64,000 nucleotides of DNA from Actinoplanes regularis (GTDB taxonomy: Bacteria > Actinomycetota > Actinomycetes > Mycobacteriales > Micromonosporaceae). Below, in pieces: positions 1 to 7,965 of this stretch; positions within the stretch are counted from its first letter, which is position 1, and each line of letters starts with the position of its first letter. The notes beneath the pieces are model-generated. The model was given only the letters and a program-made list of their open reading frames with translations, searched no databases and was not told the DNA's origin. Both the position numbers and the translations under genes were made by a program. The DNA lies in NCBI RefSeq assembly GCF_900188005.1, contig NZ_FZNR01000006.1:1-64000 (forward strand), given 5' to 3'.

Positions 1-205
1 GGATCAGGTCGTCGGTCGGCTCGCCGCGGCCGGAGTAGCGGTTGGCCAGGTGACGCGCGAGAGGCAGCCAGGCCTCGATCGCCTTGTCCCGCAGCCGCGA
101 CCGGTTCCGGCCGGTCGGCGCCGCGGTCATCGCGTTCAGCAGATCGGTCGCGGTCGTCTCGGCGGTCAGGAACTCCTGCTCGTCATGAACCTCGATCACT
201 GTCAT
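1..205 (-). CDS. SigB/SigF-family RNA polymerase sigma factor, 5' part only
   Basis: The reverse strand opens with ATG at 205 and runs off the left edge after 68 codons. A GGAGG ribosome site lies about eight bases upstream. After a variable N-terminus the translation reaches WLPLARHLANRYSGRGEP then TDDLI, the start of sigma-70 region 2 as found in the SigB/SigF/SigG group of actinobacterial stress and development sigma factors (normally about 250-270 residues). Regions 3 and 4 are outside the window, so the subfamily is not settled. It is divergent from ppgK, and the shared 250-base gap holds a cluster of CTAG motifs. Confidence 0.8.
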   Translation of the reverse strand, partial: MTVIEVHDEQEFLTAETTATDLLNAMTAAPTGRNRSRLRDKAIEAWLPLARHLANRYSGRGEPTDDLI

Positions 206-272
206 TTTGGTGGTCCTCCATCAGCGGGCAGAGAGCCGTGCCCGCACGCGGCGACCGTTCTGAAAAGCAACG

Positions 273-320
273 CTAGACGAGAAGCCTAGCCGTGACTAGC
301 CGAAAGTATGAGTGACCTAG
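273..320. promoter_or_regulatory. CTAG-motif cluster between the sigma factor and ppgK
   Basis: CTAG occurs four times in 48 bases (273, 286, 296, 317). Two are arranged as GCTAG-N9-CTAGC and two share a CTAGCCG direct repeat. CTAG is usually rare in bacterial DNA, so the clustering in a divergent promoter region suggests a regulator site. No known consensus is assigned. Confidence 0.35.
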
Positions 321-455
321 CGTGAGCGGGGAATCTACGGAGAGAGTTCATCCTTCGGTGCCACCCGTATCGACCCAGGAACGCGCAGGATTCGATGTCG
401 GACCTTCGTGATAGACACACGGACGAATGACCAGCAGGAAGACGGGAAGACACGG

Positions 456-1244
456 ATGACCATCCTCGGCATCGACATCGGTGGCTCAGGCGTCAAGGGG
501 GCGCCCGTCGACACGGTGCGCGGCGAACTGCTCGACGAGCGCTTCCGCGTGCCCACTCCGCAGCCGGCCGACGTGGACAGCGTCATGGACGCGGTCGCCG
601 AGGTGGCGACCAAATTCGACGGCTACGACAGCGTCGGCATCACGTTCCCCGGCGTGGTCGTCGACGGCGTGACCCGCACCGCGGCGAACGTGCACAAGTC
701 CTGGATCGACGCGCCCGCGGCACGGCTGTTCGCCGAGCGGCTGGGCAAGCCGGTCACCCTGCTCAACGACGCCGACGCAGCGGGCGCGGCCGAGGTGGCG
801 TTCGGCGCCGGCCGCGACCAGTCCGGGCTGATCATGATGGTGACCCTGGGCACCGGCATCGGCACCGCCCTGTTCATGGACGGCGTGCTGCTGCCCAACA
901 CGGAGCTCGGCCACCTGGAGATCGACGGCAAGGACGCGGAGCTGCTCGCCTCCGACCGGGTGCGCGAGGCCGACGACCTGAGCTGGGAGAAGTATGCGCA
1001 CCGGGTGAGCCGATACCTGAGCCACGTGGAGATGCTGCTCTCCCCCCGGCTGTTCATCATCGGCGGCGGGGTGAGCAAGAAGGCGGACAAGTACTTCCCG
1101 CTGCTCCAGATCCGCACCCCGGTCGTGGCGGCCACGCTGCTCAACAACGCCGGCATCATCGGCGCGGCGGTCAGTGCCGAGCAGGCCGCGGCCGGTCCCG
1201 GCGGGCAGCACCCCGGCGCGATCCCGGTGCACGCCGGCAGCTGA
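456..1244 (+). CDS. ppgK: polyphosphate glucokinase
   Basis: Cytoplasmic sugar kinase of the ROK superfamily that phosphorylates glucose with polyphosphate (and usually ATP), giving glucose 6-phosphate. The 262-residue protein starts MTILGIDIGGSGVKG, the phosphate-binding motif, and carries LLNDADAAG and TLGTGIGTALF followed by LPNTELGHLEIDG, which is characteristic of PpgK rather than other ROK kinases. The length fits the family. ATG 456 is chosen because the family begins right at this motif; an in-frame ATG at 408 would add 16 unrelated residues. A GGAAGA stretch lies just upstream. A strong hairpin follows the stop. Its product can feed the trehalose-glucan genes downstream, which is inference. 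Confidence 0.93.
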   Translation: MTILGIDIGGSGVKGAPVDTVRGELLDERFRVPTPQPADVDSVMDAVAEVATKFDGYDSVGITFPGVVVDGVTRTAANVHKSWIDAPAARLFAERLGKPVTLLNDADAAGAAEVAFGAGRDQSGLIMMVTLGTGIGTALFMDGVLLPNTELGHLEIDGKDAELLASDRVREADDLSWEKYAHRVSRYLSHVEMLLSPRLFIIGGGVSKKADKYFPLLQIRTPVVAATLLNNAGIIGAAVSAEQAAAGPGGQHPGAIPVHAGS

Positions 1245-1248
1245 AAAG

Positions 1249-1293
1249 ACCGCGGGCCGGCACCCCAGGAGGACAGGGGTGCCGGCCCGCGGT
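1249..1293. terminator. hairpin after ppgK
   Basis: A perfect 17-base-pair GC-rich stem (1250-1266 with 1276-1292, extended by an A-T pair) with a nine-base loop begins five bases after the ppgK stop. There is no U tract, as is common for actinobacterial terminators. Confidence 0.85.
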
Positions 1294-1435
1294 TCCAGCC
1301 CTCTCCACAGGGGGTCCGGCGTGCTGTCCGGCGGGCGCGAACGCCCCAGCACACCGGGCGGAGAAGGCTGGGTGGGGGGTCACAGACTCAGGCGAGTTCC
1401 GCAAGGGTTGACCTAACCCACCACGGATCGCGCCG

Positions 1436-1503
1436 GTCGTTGTCGAGGGCGCCGAAATCGGCTAGGCGCAGCCGTGGTCGATTTCGGTGCCCTCGACAAC
1501 GAC
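1436..1503. repeat. long inverted repeat, 25-base arms
   Basis: Arms 1436-1460 and 1479-1503 match at 24 of 25 positions, the exception allowing a G-U pair; the loop is 18 bases. It sits immediately downstream of the duplicated tail of the reverse-strand gene ending at 1554, so it may terminate that gene, but its length and crisp arms also suit an interspersed palindromic element. The rest of the gap 1294-1435 holds no gene that I can see. Confidence 0.7.
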
Positions 1504-1504
1504 T

Positions 1505-1591
1505 TCAGGCGGCGCGATCCCCGCCGAGCGGAGCGAGGCCATAAGCAGAGCCCTCAGGCGGCGCGATCCCCGCCGAGCGAAGTGAGGCCAT
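1505..1591. repeat. 38-base direct repeat, two copies
   Basis: Copies at 1505-1542 and 1554-1591 agree at 36 of 38 bases with an 11-base spacer. The second copy encodes the last residues and stop of the neighbouring reverse-strand gene; the first copy lies beyond that stop. The unit contains a GGCGCGATCCCCGCC core and resembles a short interspersed repeat that has been copied, possibly capturing the gene end. Confidence 0.7.
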
Positions 1592-2159
1592 CGGGCACAG
1601 CCTCGGCGTCGAGCAGGTACAGCAGGGCGTCGCGGTGCATGGAGGCGATCGGGTCCAGCAGGTCGGGGTGGCGCAGCAGCACGGCGGCATCCCGGTCCCG
1701 GGCGTCCGGCTGCAGCAGCCGGCGGAACTCGCTGGGCAGTCCGCCCATCCGGCGCGCCTGCGGCCGCGGGCGGGGCTCGGTGGGCGCCGGCATCGCGGCG
1801 ATCACCGCGTCGACGCCCCGGCGGGCCAGTGCCGGGTCCGCGAGCAGGCAGGCGGCCCAGCTGACGACGACCTCGTCGACCCAGGTGCGCCAGCCCTCGC
1901 CGTCGGCGTACTCGTCCTCGGGCTCGCTGCCGACCCGCCAGTCCAGCAGCGCGGACCCGCCCGGTCCGGCGATGGCGACCAGGGCCGCGTCGATCTCGGT
2001 CGGGTAACGCAACCATGCCGCGACGGTCACCGCCTGCCGGGCCTGCAGCTCGGAGAGCGTGTGCGCGACCGTGTTCGACTCCCCGCCGGGGTAGGCCCGG
2101 GCGAGCCAGTGGGTGCTGGCAGCGATCACGGGCGACAGTGCGGTGGACGGACCGGCCAC
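1554..2159 (-). CDS. hypothetical protein
   Basis: A 201-residue protein with coding-like composition and a GTG start at 2159 preceded by AAGGAG at seven bases spacing. It has no signal peptide or membrane segment, is rich in Ala, Arg and Leu, and reads as a helical soluble protein. I do not recognise a family. Its last 12 codons lie in a 38-base sequence that is duplicated just past its stop, so the present C-terminus may have been acquired from a repeat element. It is not obviously in an operon. Confidence 0.6.
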   Translation of the reverse strand: MAGPSTALSPVIAASTHWLARAYPGGESNTVAHTLSELQARQAVTVAAWLRYPTEIDAALVAIAGPGGSALLDWRVGSEPEDEYADGEGWRTWVDEVVVSWAACLLADPALARRGVDAVIAAMPAPTEPRPRPQARRMGGLPSEFRRLLQPDARDRDAAVLLRHPDLLDPIASMHRDALLYLLDAEAVPDGLTSLGGDRAA

Positions 2160-2343
2160 GTCGTTCTCCTTGTCCTGCGGTGCGGCCGGCGTTCGGCTGC
2201 GTCAAGGGGATAACTCGGTCGGCACTCCCGCTCTTTGAGCAGGGTTCCTCGATGGCAACGCACGGCAACCGACGCACTCCCGAGCGCGGGAGATCCGCCG
2301 TCGGTGCCACCGAGCCGGTCCCCGGCCCGGCCCGGCGCCGCTG

Positions 2344-2761
2344 GTGGAGATCGTCGGCGGCGACGTGCGGGAGGCGGCGGAGCGGACACCCGATCGGGTG
2401 TACGACGTCATCATCACGGAGGTCTTCGCCGGTGCCGCGATCCCGGCGCACCTGGGCACGGTGGAGTTCGCGCGCGAGTTGAGGCGGGTGTTGCGACCGG
2501 GTGGGTCGCTGGTGACGAACCGGACGCGGGTACCCCGATGGCCTTGACGAGGACTCAGGTGCGACCGCGGCCGCCGCGTTCGACCAGGTGGGGCTCCTGA
2601 GCGAGACCGGGGTCCGGCGCGGGCGCCGGGCCGGCGACGTGATCGTGCCGGCCGGAGCCGTTCCACCGCTGCGGATGAGCCGCGCCGAACAGCTGTTGCG
2701 AGATGGTGAACTTGTTGTGTTTTTCAGCGGCGCACGGCCACGTACGGATGCGAAGCCGTAG
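2344..2761 (+). pseudogene. decayed spermidine-synthase-like methyltransferase-fold gene
   Basis: Two pieces in different frames resemble the C-terminal half of spermidine-synthase-like proteins. Frame one (about 2344-2525) reads VEIVGGDVREA, then YDVIITEVFAGAAIPAHL and LRRVLRPGGSLVTN. After a frame change near 2510-2530 the reading continues as GLDEDSGATAAAAFDQVGLL, then VRRGRRAGDVIV, and ends SGARPRTDAKP at a TAG at 2759. The N-terminal half, including the nucleotide-binding loop, is absent and the middle is shorter than in the family. I therefore treat it as a remnant. The family assignment rests on motif resemblance only. Confidence 0.55.
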
Positions 2762-2897
2762 GGGGTCTCCGGTAGGTTGAGCGGCATCGGCGATCGACCG
2801 TTTCAAAGGTCTCCACCCCGGAGAAGTCATGGAACGTGACCGCGGTGGTTTCTCCGGTCGCCGGATCTGCTGAACCCCTCTGACTACGGTGGAGATC

Positions 2898-4862
2898 ATG
2901 ACCGGTCGCTTCCCCATCGAAGACGTGACGCCGGCCGTTTCCGGTGGCCGCTACCCCGCCAAGGCGGTGGTCGGCGAAGTGGTACCGGTCTCCGCGGTGT
3001 CCTATCGCGAAGGTCATCACGCGCTCGGCGTGAGCGTGGCGTGGCGCGGCCCGGACGGGAAGACCATGCCGTTCACCCGGATGACCCCCGGCACGCCGGG
3101 ACTGGACCAGTGGCACGCGACGATCCGCCCGGACCAGGTGGGCCGCTGGACGTTCTCGATCGAGGCGTTCGATGATCCGTACCGGACGTGGCGGGACGCC
3201 GTGGTGAAGAAGATCGGCGCCGGGCAGGGCGCCGAGGACCTGGCGAACGACCTCTCCGAGGGCGCCGACATCCTCGACCTGGCCACCAAGATCGTACCGG
3301 CCGAGCACGAGGAGCGGGTCCGGGACGCGGCGGCCGCGCTGCGCGACCGGCAGCGCTCGCTCTTCTCCCGGGTCACCCCCGCCCTCGACCTGGAGGAACT
3401 GCTCTGGCACAACCCGGTGCGGCATCTGGTCACCACCACCCGCTCGTTCGCCGTCTGGGTGGATCGCAAGCGCGCCCTCTACTCCGCGTGGTACGAGTTC
3501 TTCCCCCGCTCCGAGGGCGCCGAGATCGGCCCGGACGCCACCCCGATCAGGCACGGCGACTTCCGCACCGCCGCCCTGCGGCTGCCCGCCATCGCGGAGA
3601 TGGGCTTCAACGTCGTCTACCTGCCGCCGATCCACCCGATCGGCAAGATCAACCGCAAGGGCCGGAACAACACGCTGGTGGCCCGCCCGCAGGACGTCGG
3701 CTCGCCCTGGGCGATCGGCTCCGACGAGGGCGGGCACGACGCCATCCACCCGCAGCTGGGCACGCTCGAGGACTTCGTCGCCTTCCGCGAGCGGGCGGAG
3801 GAGCTCGGCATGGAGGTCGCGCTCGATCTCGCGCTGCAGGCCGCGCCGGACCACCCGTGGGTGCGTGAACACCCGGAGTTCTTCACCACCAAGGCCGACG
3901 GCACGATCGCGTACGCCGAGAACCCGCCCAAGAAGTACCAGGACATCTACCCGATCAACTGGGACAACGACTACCGCGCGCTGCGCGACGAGGTCTACCG
4001 CGTGGTCATGCACTGGGTGAACGCCGGTGTGAAGATCTTCCGGGTCGACAACCCGCACACCAAGGCGGTCAACTTCTGGCAGTGGCTGATCCCCAAGGTC
4101 AAGGAGACCGACCCGGACGTGCTGTTCCTGGCCGAGGCGTTCACCCGGCCGGCCATGATGAACGGGCTCGGCAAGATCGGCTTCACCCAGTCGTACACGT
4201 ACTTCACCTGGCGCAACAGCGCCGCCGAGATGCGCGAGTACCTGGAACAGCTGCTCACCTCGATCGACTGGATGCGCCCGAACTTCTGGCCCAACACCCC
4301 GGACATCCTGCACGAATCGCTCCAGCACGGCGGCCCGGCGATGTTCAAGATCCGTTCGGTGCTGGCGTCGATGCTCGCCCCGTCCTGGGGGCTGTACTCC
4401 GGCTACGAGCTGTTCGAGCACGTGGCACGACCGGGGTCGGAGGAGTACATCGACAACGAGAAGTTCGAGCTGAAGCCGCGCGACTACGCCGGCGCCGAGC
4501 GCTCCGGCCGGTCGCTCGCCCCCTACCTGACGAAGCTGAACCGGATCCGGGAGCAGAACCCCGCCCTGCACTGGCTCCGCAACCTGCGCTTCCACGAGAT
4601 CGACAACGGCGCGCTGCTCTGCTTCTCCAAGCGCGACGCCGAGACCGGCAACACCGTGCTGGGGATCGTCTCGTTCGATTCCACCGATGTGCAGTGGGGT
4701 AACACCACTCTGGACATGCCCGCGCTGGGTCTGGACTGGCACGACCGGTTCACCGTCGTCGACCAGATCACCGGGGCGACGTACGAGTGGGGGCAGTACA
4801 ACGCGGTCCGGATCGACCCGTACGTCGAACCGGCGCACATCTTCGTGGTGCGGGCGGGGTGA
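2898..4862 (+). CDS. glgE: alpha-1,4-glucan:maltose-1-phosphate maltosyltransferase
   Basis: GlgE transfers maltosyl units from maltose 1-phosphate to the non-reducing end of alpha-1,4-glucan (GH13_3, cytoplasm). The 654-residue protein has the GlgE N-terminal beta domain, then the GH13 barrel. The nucleophile is Asp384 in FRVDNPHTK and the acid/base is Glu413 in FLAEAFTRP, 29 residues apart as in the characterised Streptomyces enzyme. ATG 2898 is preferred over the in-frame GTG 2889 because GGTGGAG sits at ribosome-site distance from the ATG. It is the first gene of a four-gene operon with treS, mak and glgB; the gap to treS is 13 bases. Confidence 0.95.
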   Translation: MTGRFPIEDVTPAVSGGRYPAKAVVGEVVPVSAVSYREGHHALGVSVAWRGPDGKTMPFTRMTPGTPGLDQWHATIRPDQVGRWTFSIEAFDDPYRTWRDAVVKKIGAGQGAEDLANDLSEGADILDLATKIVPAEHEERVRDAAAALRDRQRSLFSRVTPALDLEELLWHNPVRHLVTTTRSFAVWVDRKRALYSAWYEFFPRSEGAEIGPDATPIRHGDFRTAALRLPAIAEMGFNVVYLPPIHPIGKINRKGRNNTLVARPQDVGSPWAIGSDEGGHDAIHPQLGTLEDFVAFRERAEELGMEVALDLALQAAPDHPWVREHPEFFTTKADGTIAYAENPPKKYQDIYPINWDNDYRALRDEVYRVVMHWVNAGVKIFRVDNPHTKAVNFWQWLIPKVKETDPDVLFLAEAFTRPAMMNGLGKIGFTQSYTYFTWRNSAAEMREYLEQLLTSIDWMRPNFWPNTPDILHESLQHGGPAMFKIRSVLASMLAPSWGLYSGYELFEHVARPGSEEYIDNEKFELKPRDYAGAERSGRSLAPYLTKLNRIREQNPALHWLRNLRFHEIDNGALLCFSKRDAETGNTVLGIVSFDSTDVQWGNTTLDMPALGLDWHDRFTVVDQITGATYEWGQYNAVRIDPYVEPAHIFVVRAG

Positions 4863-4875
4863 GGGGATACACCTG

Positions 4876-6633
4876 ATGGAGTCGACGAGCGAGTACGACC
4901 CGGCAGAGGGAAGTCACACCGAGGACGGGAAGGTCGAACACCCGTCCGCGGACGATTTCGGTCACGCCCGGGTCCTCCCGGCCGACCGCACCTGGTTCCA
5001 GCGGGCGGTCTTCTACGAAGTGCTGGTCCGGGCGTTCTACGACTCGGGGACGGACGGCGGCGGCGACCTGCGCGGCCTGATCGAACGTCTGGACTACCTG
5101 CAGTGGCTCGGCATCGACTGCCTCTGGCTGCCGCCGTTCTACGACTCCCCGTTGCGCGACGGCGGCTACGACATCCGCGACTTCTACAAGGTGCTGCCCG
5201 AGTTCGGCACGGTCGACGACTTCGTGGCCCTGCTGGACGCGGCGCACAAGCGCGGCATCCGGGTGATCACCGACCTGGTCATGAACCACACGTCCGACTC
5301 GCACCCGTGGTTCCAGGCGTCCCGGCACGACCCGGACGGGCCGTACGGCGACTTCTACGTCTGGAACGACACCAGCGAGAAGTACCCGGACGCGCGGATC
5401 ATCTTCGTCGACACCGAGGAGTCGAACTGGACGTTCGACCCGGTGCGGCGGCAGTTCTACTGGCACCGGTTCTTCTCCCACCAGCCGGATCTCAACTACG
5501 AGAACCCGGCGGTGCAGGAGGCCATGCTCGACGTCCTGCGGTTCTGGCTGGACCTGGGCATCGACGGGTTCCGGCTGGACGCGGTGCCGTACCTCTTCGA
5601 ACAGGAGGGCACCAACTGCGAGAACCTGCCGGCCACCCACGCGTTCCTGAAACACTGCCGCAAGGTGATCGACGACGAGTTCCCGGGCCGGGTGCTGCTG
5701 GCCGAGGCGAACCAATGGCCGGCCGACGTGGTGGAGTACTTCGGCGACCCGAAGTCCGGCGGCGACGAGTGCCACATGGCGTTCCACTTCCCGCTGATGC
5801 CGCGGATCTTCATGGCCGTACGCCGGGAATCGCGTTTTCCGATCTCGGAGATCCTGGCACAGACGCCGGCCATCCCGGAGAACTGTCAGTGGGGCATCTT
5901 CCTGCGTAACCACGACGAGCTGACGCTCGAGATGGTCACCGACGAAGAGCGCGACTACATGTACTCCGAGTACGCCAAGGATCCCCGGATGAAGGCCAAC
6001 GTCGGCATCCGCCGCCGGCTGGCCCCACTGCTGGAGAACGACCGCAACCAGATCGAGCTCTTCACCGCCCTACTGCTGTCGCTGCCCGGCTCGCCGGTGC
6101 TCTACTACGGCGACGAGATCGGGATGGGCGACAACATCTGGCTCGGCGACCGGGACGGGGTGCGCACCCCGATGCAGTGGACGCCGGACCGCAACGCCGG
6201 CTTCTCCACCGCCACCCCCGGCCGGCTCTACCTGCCGGTCAACCAGGACCCGGTCTACGGCTACCAGGCGGTCAACGTGGAGGCGCAGCGGGACAGCGCG
6301 ACCTCCCTGCTGAACTGGACCCGGACCATGCTGGCGGTGCGCCGCCGACATGAGGCGTTCGCCGTCGGCACGTTCCGTGAGCTCGGCGGCTCGAACCCCT
6401 CGGTGCTGGCGTACCTGCGCGAGTTCGGCGACGACGTGGTGCTCTGCGTCAACAACCTGTCGCGGTTCCCGCAGCCGATCGAACTCAATCTGCAGCATTG
6501 GAACGGGTACACCCCGGTGGAGCTGACCGGCCACGTCAACTTCCCGCGGATCGGGCAGTTGCCGTACCTGCTGACCCTCCCCGGACACGGCTTCTACTGG
6601 TTCCAGTTGTGCGGGTCTGAGGAGAAGCAATGA
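4876..6633 (+). CDS. treS: trehalose synthase (maltose alpha-D-glucosyltransferase)
   Basis: TreS interconverts trehalose and maltose and here supplies maltose to the kinase Mak. The 585-residue GH13 protein has VFYEVLVRAF at the barrel start, Asp235 in GFRLDAVPYL (nucleophile), Glu277 in LLAEANQWP (acid/base) and Asp347 in FLRNHDELT. These sit five residues beyond the equivalent positions of the mycobacterial enzyme. The start is ATG 4876, giving the usual length, with GAGGGG upstream; the frame is open further upstream but that part is unlike the family. Its stop overlaps the mak start (ATGA), so translation is probably coupled. No maltokinase fusion is present, unlike in some bacteria. Confidence 0.95.
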   Translation: MESTSEYDPAEGSHTEDGKVEHPSADDFGHARVLPADRTWFQRAVFYEVLVRAFYDSGTDGGGDLRGLIERLDYLQWLGIDCLWLPPFYDSPLRDGGYDIRDFYKVLPEFGTVDDFVALLDAAHKRGIRVITDLVMNHTSDSHPWFQASRHDPDGPYGDFYVWNDTSEKYPDARIIFVDTEESNWTFDPVRRQFYWHRFFSHQPDLNYENPAVQEAMLDVLRFWLDLGIDGFRLDAVPYLFEQEGTNCENLPATHAFLKHCRKVIDDEFPGRVLLAEANQWPADVVEYFGDPKSGGDECHMAFHFPLMPRIFMAVRRESRFPISEILAQTPAIPENCQWGIFLRNHDELTLEMVTDEERDYMYSEYAKDPRMKANVGIRRRLAPLLENDRNQIELFTALLLSLPGSPVLYYGDEIGMGDNIWLGDRDGVRTPMQWTPDRNAGFSTATPGRLYLPVNQDPVYGYQAVNVEAQRDSATSLLNWTRTMLAVRRRHEAFAVGTFRELGGSNPSVLAYLREFGDDVVLCVNNLSRFPQPIELNLQHWNGYTPVELTGHVNFPRIGQLPYLLTLPGHGFYWFQLCGSEEKQ

Positions 6634-7940
6634 CGCTGCCCTACGCCGAGTGGCTACCGAAACAACGCTGGTACGCGGGGCGCAGCCGGGTGCTCGCGGA
6701 CGTGAAACAGGCGTCCGCCACCCCGCTGGGCGACGATCTCGAACTGGTGCTGATCGACGTCTCGTACACCGACGGCAGCTCCGAGCGGTACCAGGTGCTC
6801 GTCGCCCGGGGCGCCGAGCTGCTGCCGGAGTACAGCGCGGTGGCCACCATCGGCACCGACGAGCACGGCCGGATCGCCTACGACGCCCTGTACTCCCCGG
6901 AGGCGGCGAGGCACCTGCTCAGCCTCTTCGACCGGGCCGAACCGGTGGGCGACGTGACGTTCGAGAAGGAGCCAGGCGTCGAGCTGCCGCTGGACCTGTG
7001 GCCGCGGGTCTTCGACGCCGAGCAGAGCAACACCAGTGTGATCTTCGAGGAGGACGCGATCCTCAAGGTGTTCCGCCGGGTCACCTGCGGGATCAACCCG
7101 GACATCGAGCTGAACCGGGTGCTCGGCCGGGCCGGAAACCCGCACGTGGCGCGGCTGCTCGGCTCCTTCGAGACGTCCGACGACACCGGTCGGTGCTCGC
7201 TCGGGATGGTCACGGCCTATGCGGCGAACTCGGCCGAGGGCTGGGCGATGGCCACCGCGTCGGCCCGGGACCTCTTCGCCGAGCAGGACCTGCGCGCCGA
7301 CGAGGTGGGCGGGGACTTCCAGGGTGAGTCGTACCGGCTGGGCGAGGCGGTGGCCTCGGTGCACCTGGCCCTCGCCGCGGAGCTCGGCGCGGGCCCGTCC
7401 CCGTTCCCGGTCGACGCGGTGCTGGCCCGGCTGCGCACCGCCGCCGATGCGGTACCCGAGCTGCAGCAGTACGTGCCGGCGATCACCGCGCGGTTCGTCG
7501 GCCTGACCGGCGAGCAGGTGACCGTCCAGCGGGTGCACGGCGACCTGCACCTCGGGCAGGTGCTGCGTACCCCGGAGGCCTGGCTGCTGATCGACTTCGA
7601 GGGTGAGCCGGGGCAGCCGCTCGACGAGCGGCGGCTGCCGGACTCGCCGCTGCGCGACGTCGCCGGGGTGCTGCGCTCCTACGAGTACGCGGCGTACCAG
7701 TTGCTGGTCGATCAGGACGACGACTACCTGGCGGGCCTGGCCCGGGAATGGGCGGACCGCAACCGGGCGGCGTTCTGCGACGGGTACGCGCACGCCGCCG
7801 GGGTCGACCCGCGCGCCCAGGGTGCGCTGCTGTCGGCGTATGAGCTGGACAAGGCGGTCTACGAGGCCGCTTACGAAGCCCGACACCGCCCCGGCTGGAT
7901 GCGGATCCCCCTCCGCTCCATCGCCCGGCTGGTCGGCTGA
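6630..7940 (+). CDS. mak: maltokinase
   Basis: Mak (Pep2) phosphorylates maltose with ATP to maltose 1-phosphate, the GlgE donor. The 436-residue protein starts LPYAEWLPKQRWYAG, the conserved N-terminal cap of maltokinases, then has the aminoglycoside-phosphotransferase-like catalytic motifs HGDLHLGQVL and LIDFEGEPGQPL. The C-terminal YELDKAVYEAAYEARHRP matches the family. Its ATG overlaps the treS stop. TreS and Mak are known to form a complex in mycobacteria, and the overlap here fits equal expression. Confidence 0.95.
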   Translation: MTLPYAEWLPKQRWYAGRSRVLADVKQASATPLGDDLELVLIDVSYTDGSSERYQVLVARGAELLPEYSAVATIGTDEHGRIAYDALYSPEAARHLLSLFDRAEPVGDVTFEKEPGVELPLDLWPRVFDAEQSNTSVIFEEDAILKVFRRVTCGINPDIELNRVLGRAGNPHVARLLGSFETSDDTGRCSLGMVTAYAANSAEGWAMATASARDLFAEQDLRADEVGGDFQGESYRLGEAVASVHLALAAELGAGPSPFPVDAVLARLRTAADAVPELQQYVPAITARFVGLTGEQVTVQRVHGDLHLGQVLRTPEAWLLIDFEGEPGQPLDERRLPDSPLRDVAGVLRSYEYAAYQLLVDQDDDYLAGLAREWADRNRAAFCDGYAHAAGVDPRAQGALLSAYELDKAVYEAAYEARHRPGWMRIPLRSIARLVG

Positions 7941-7965
7941 CCCCCTCGCAGAAGGAAAACCAGAG

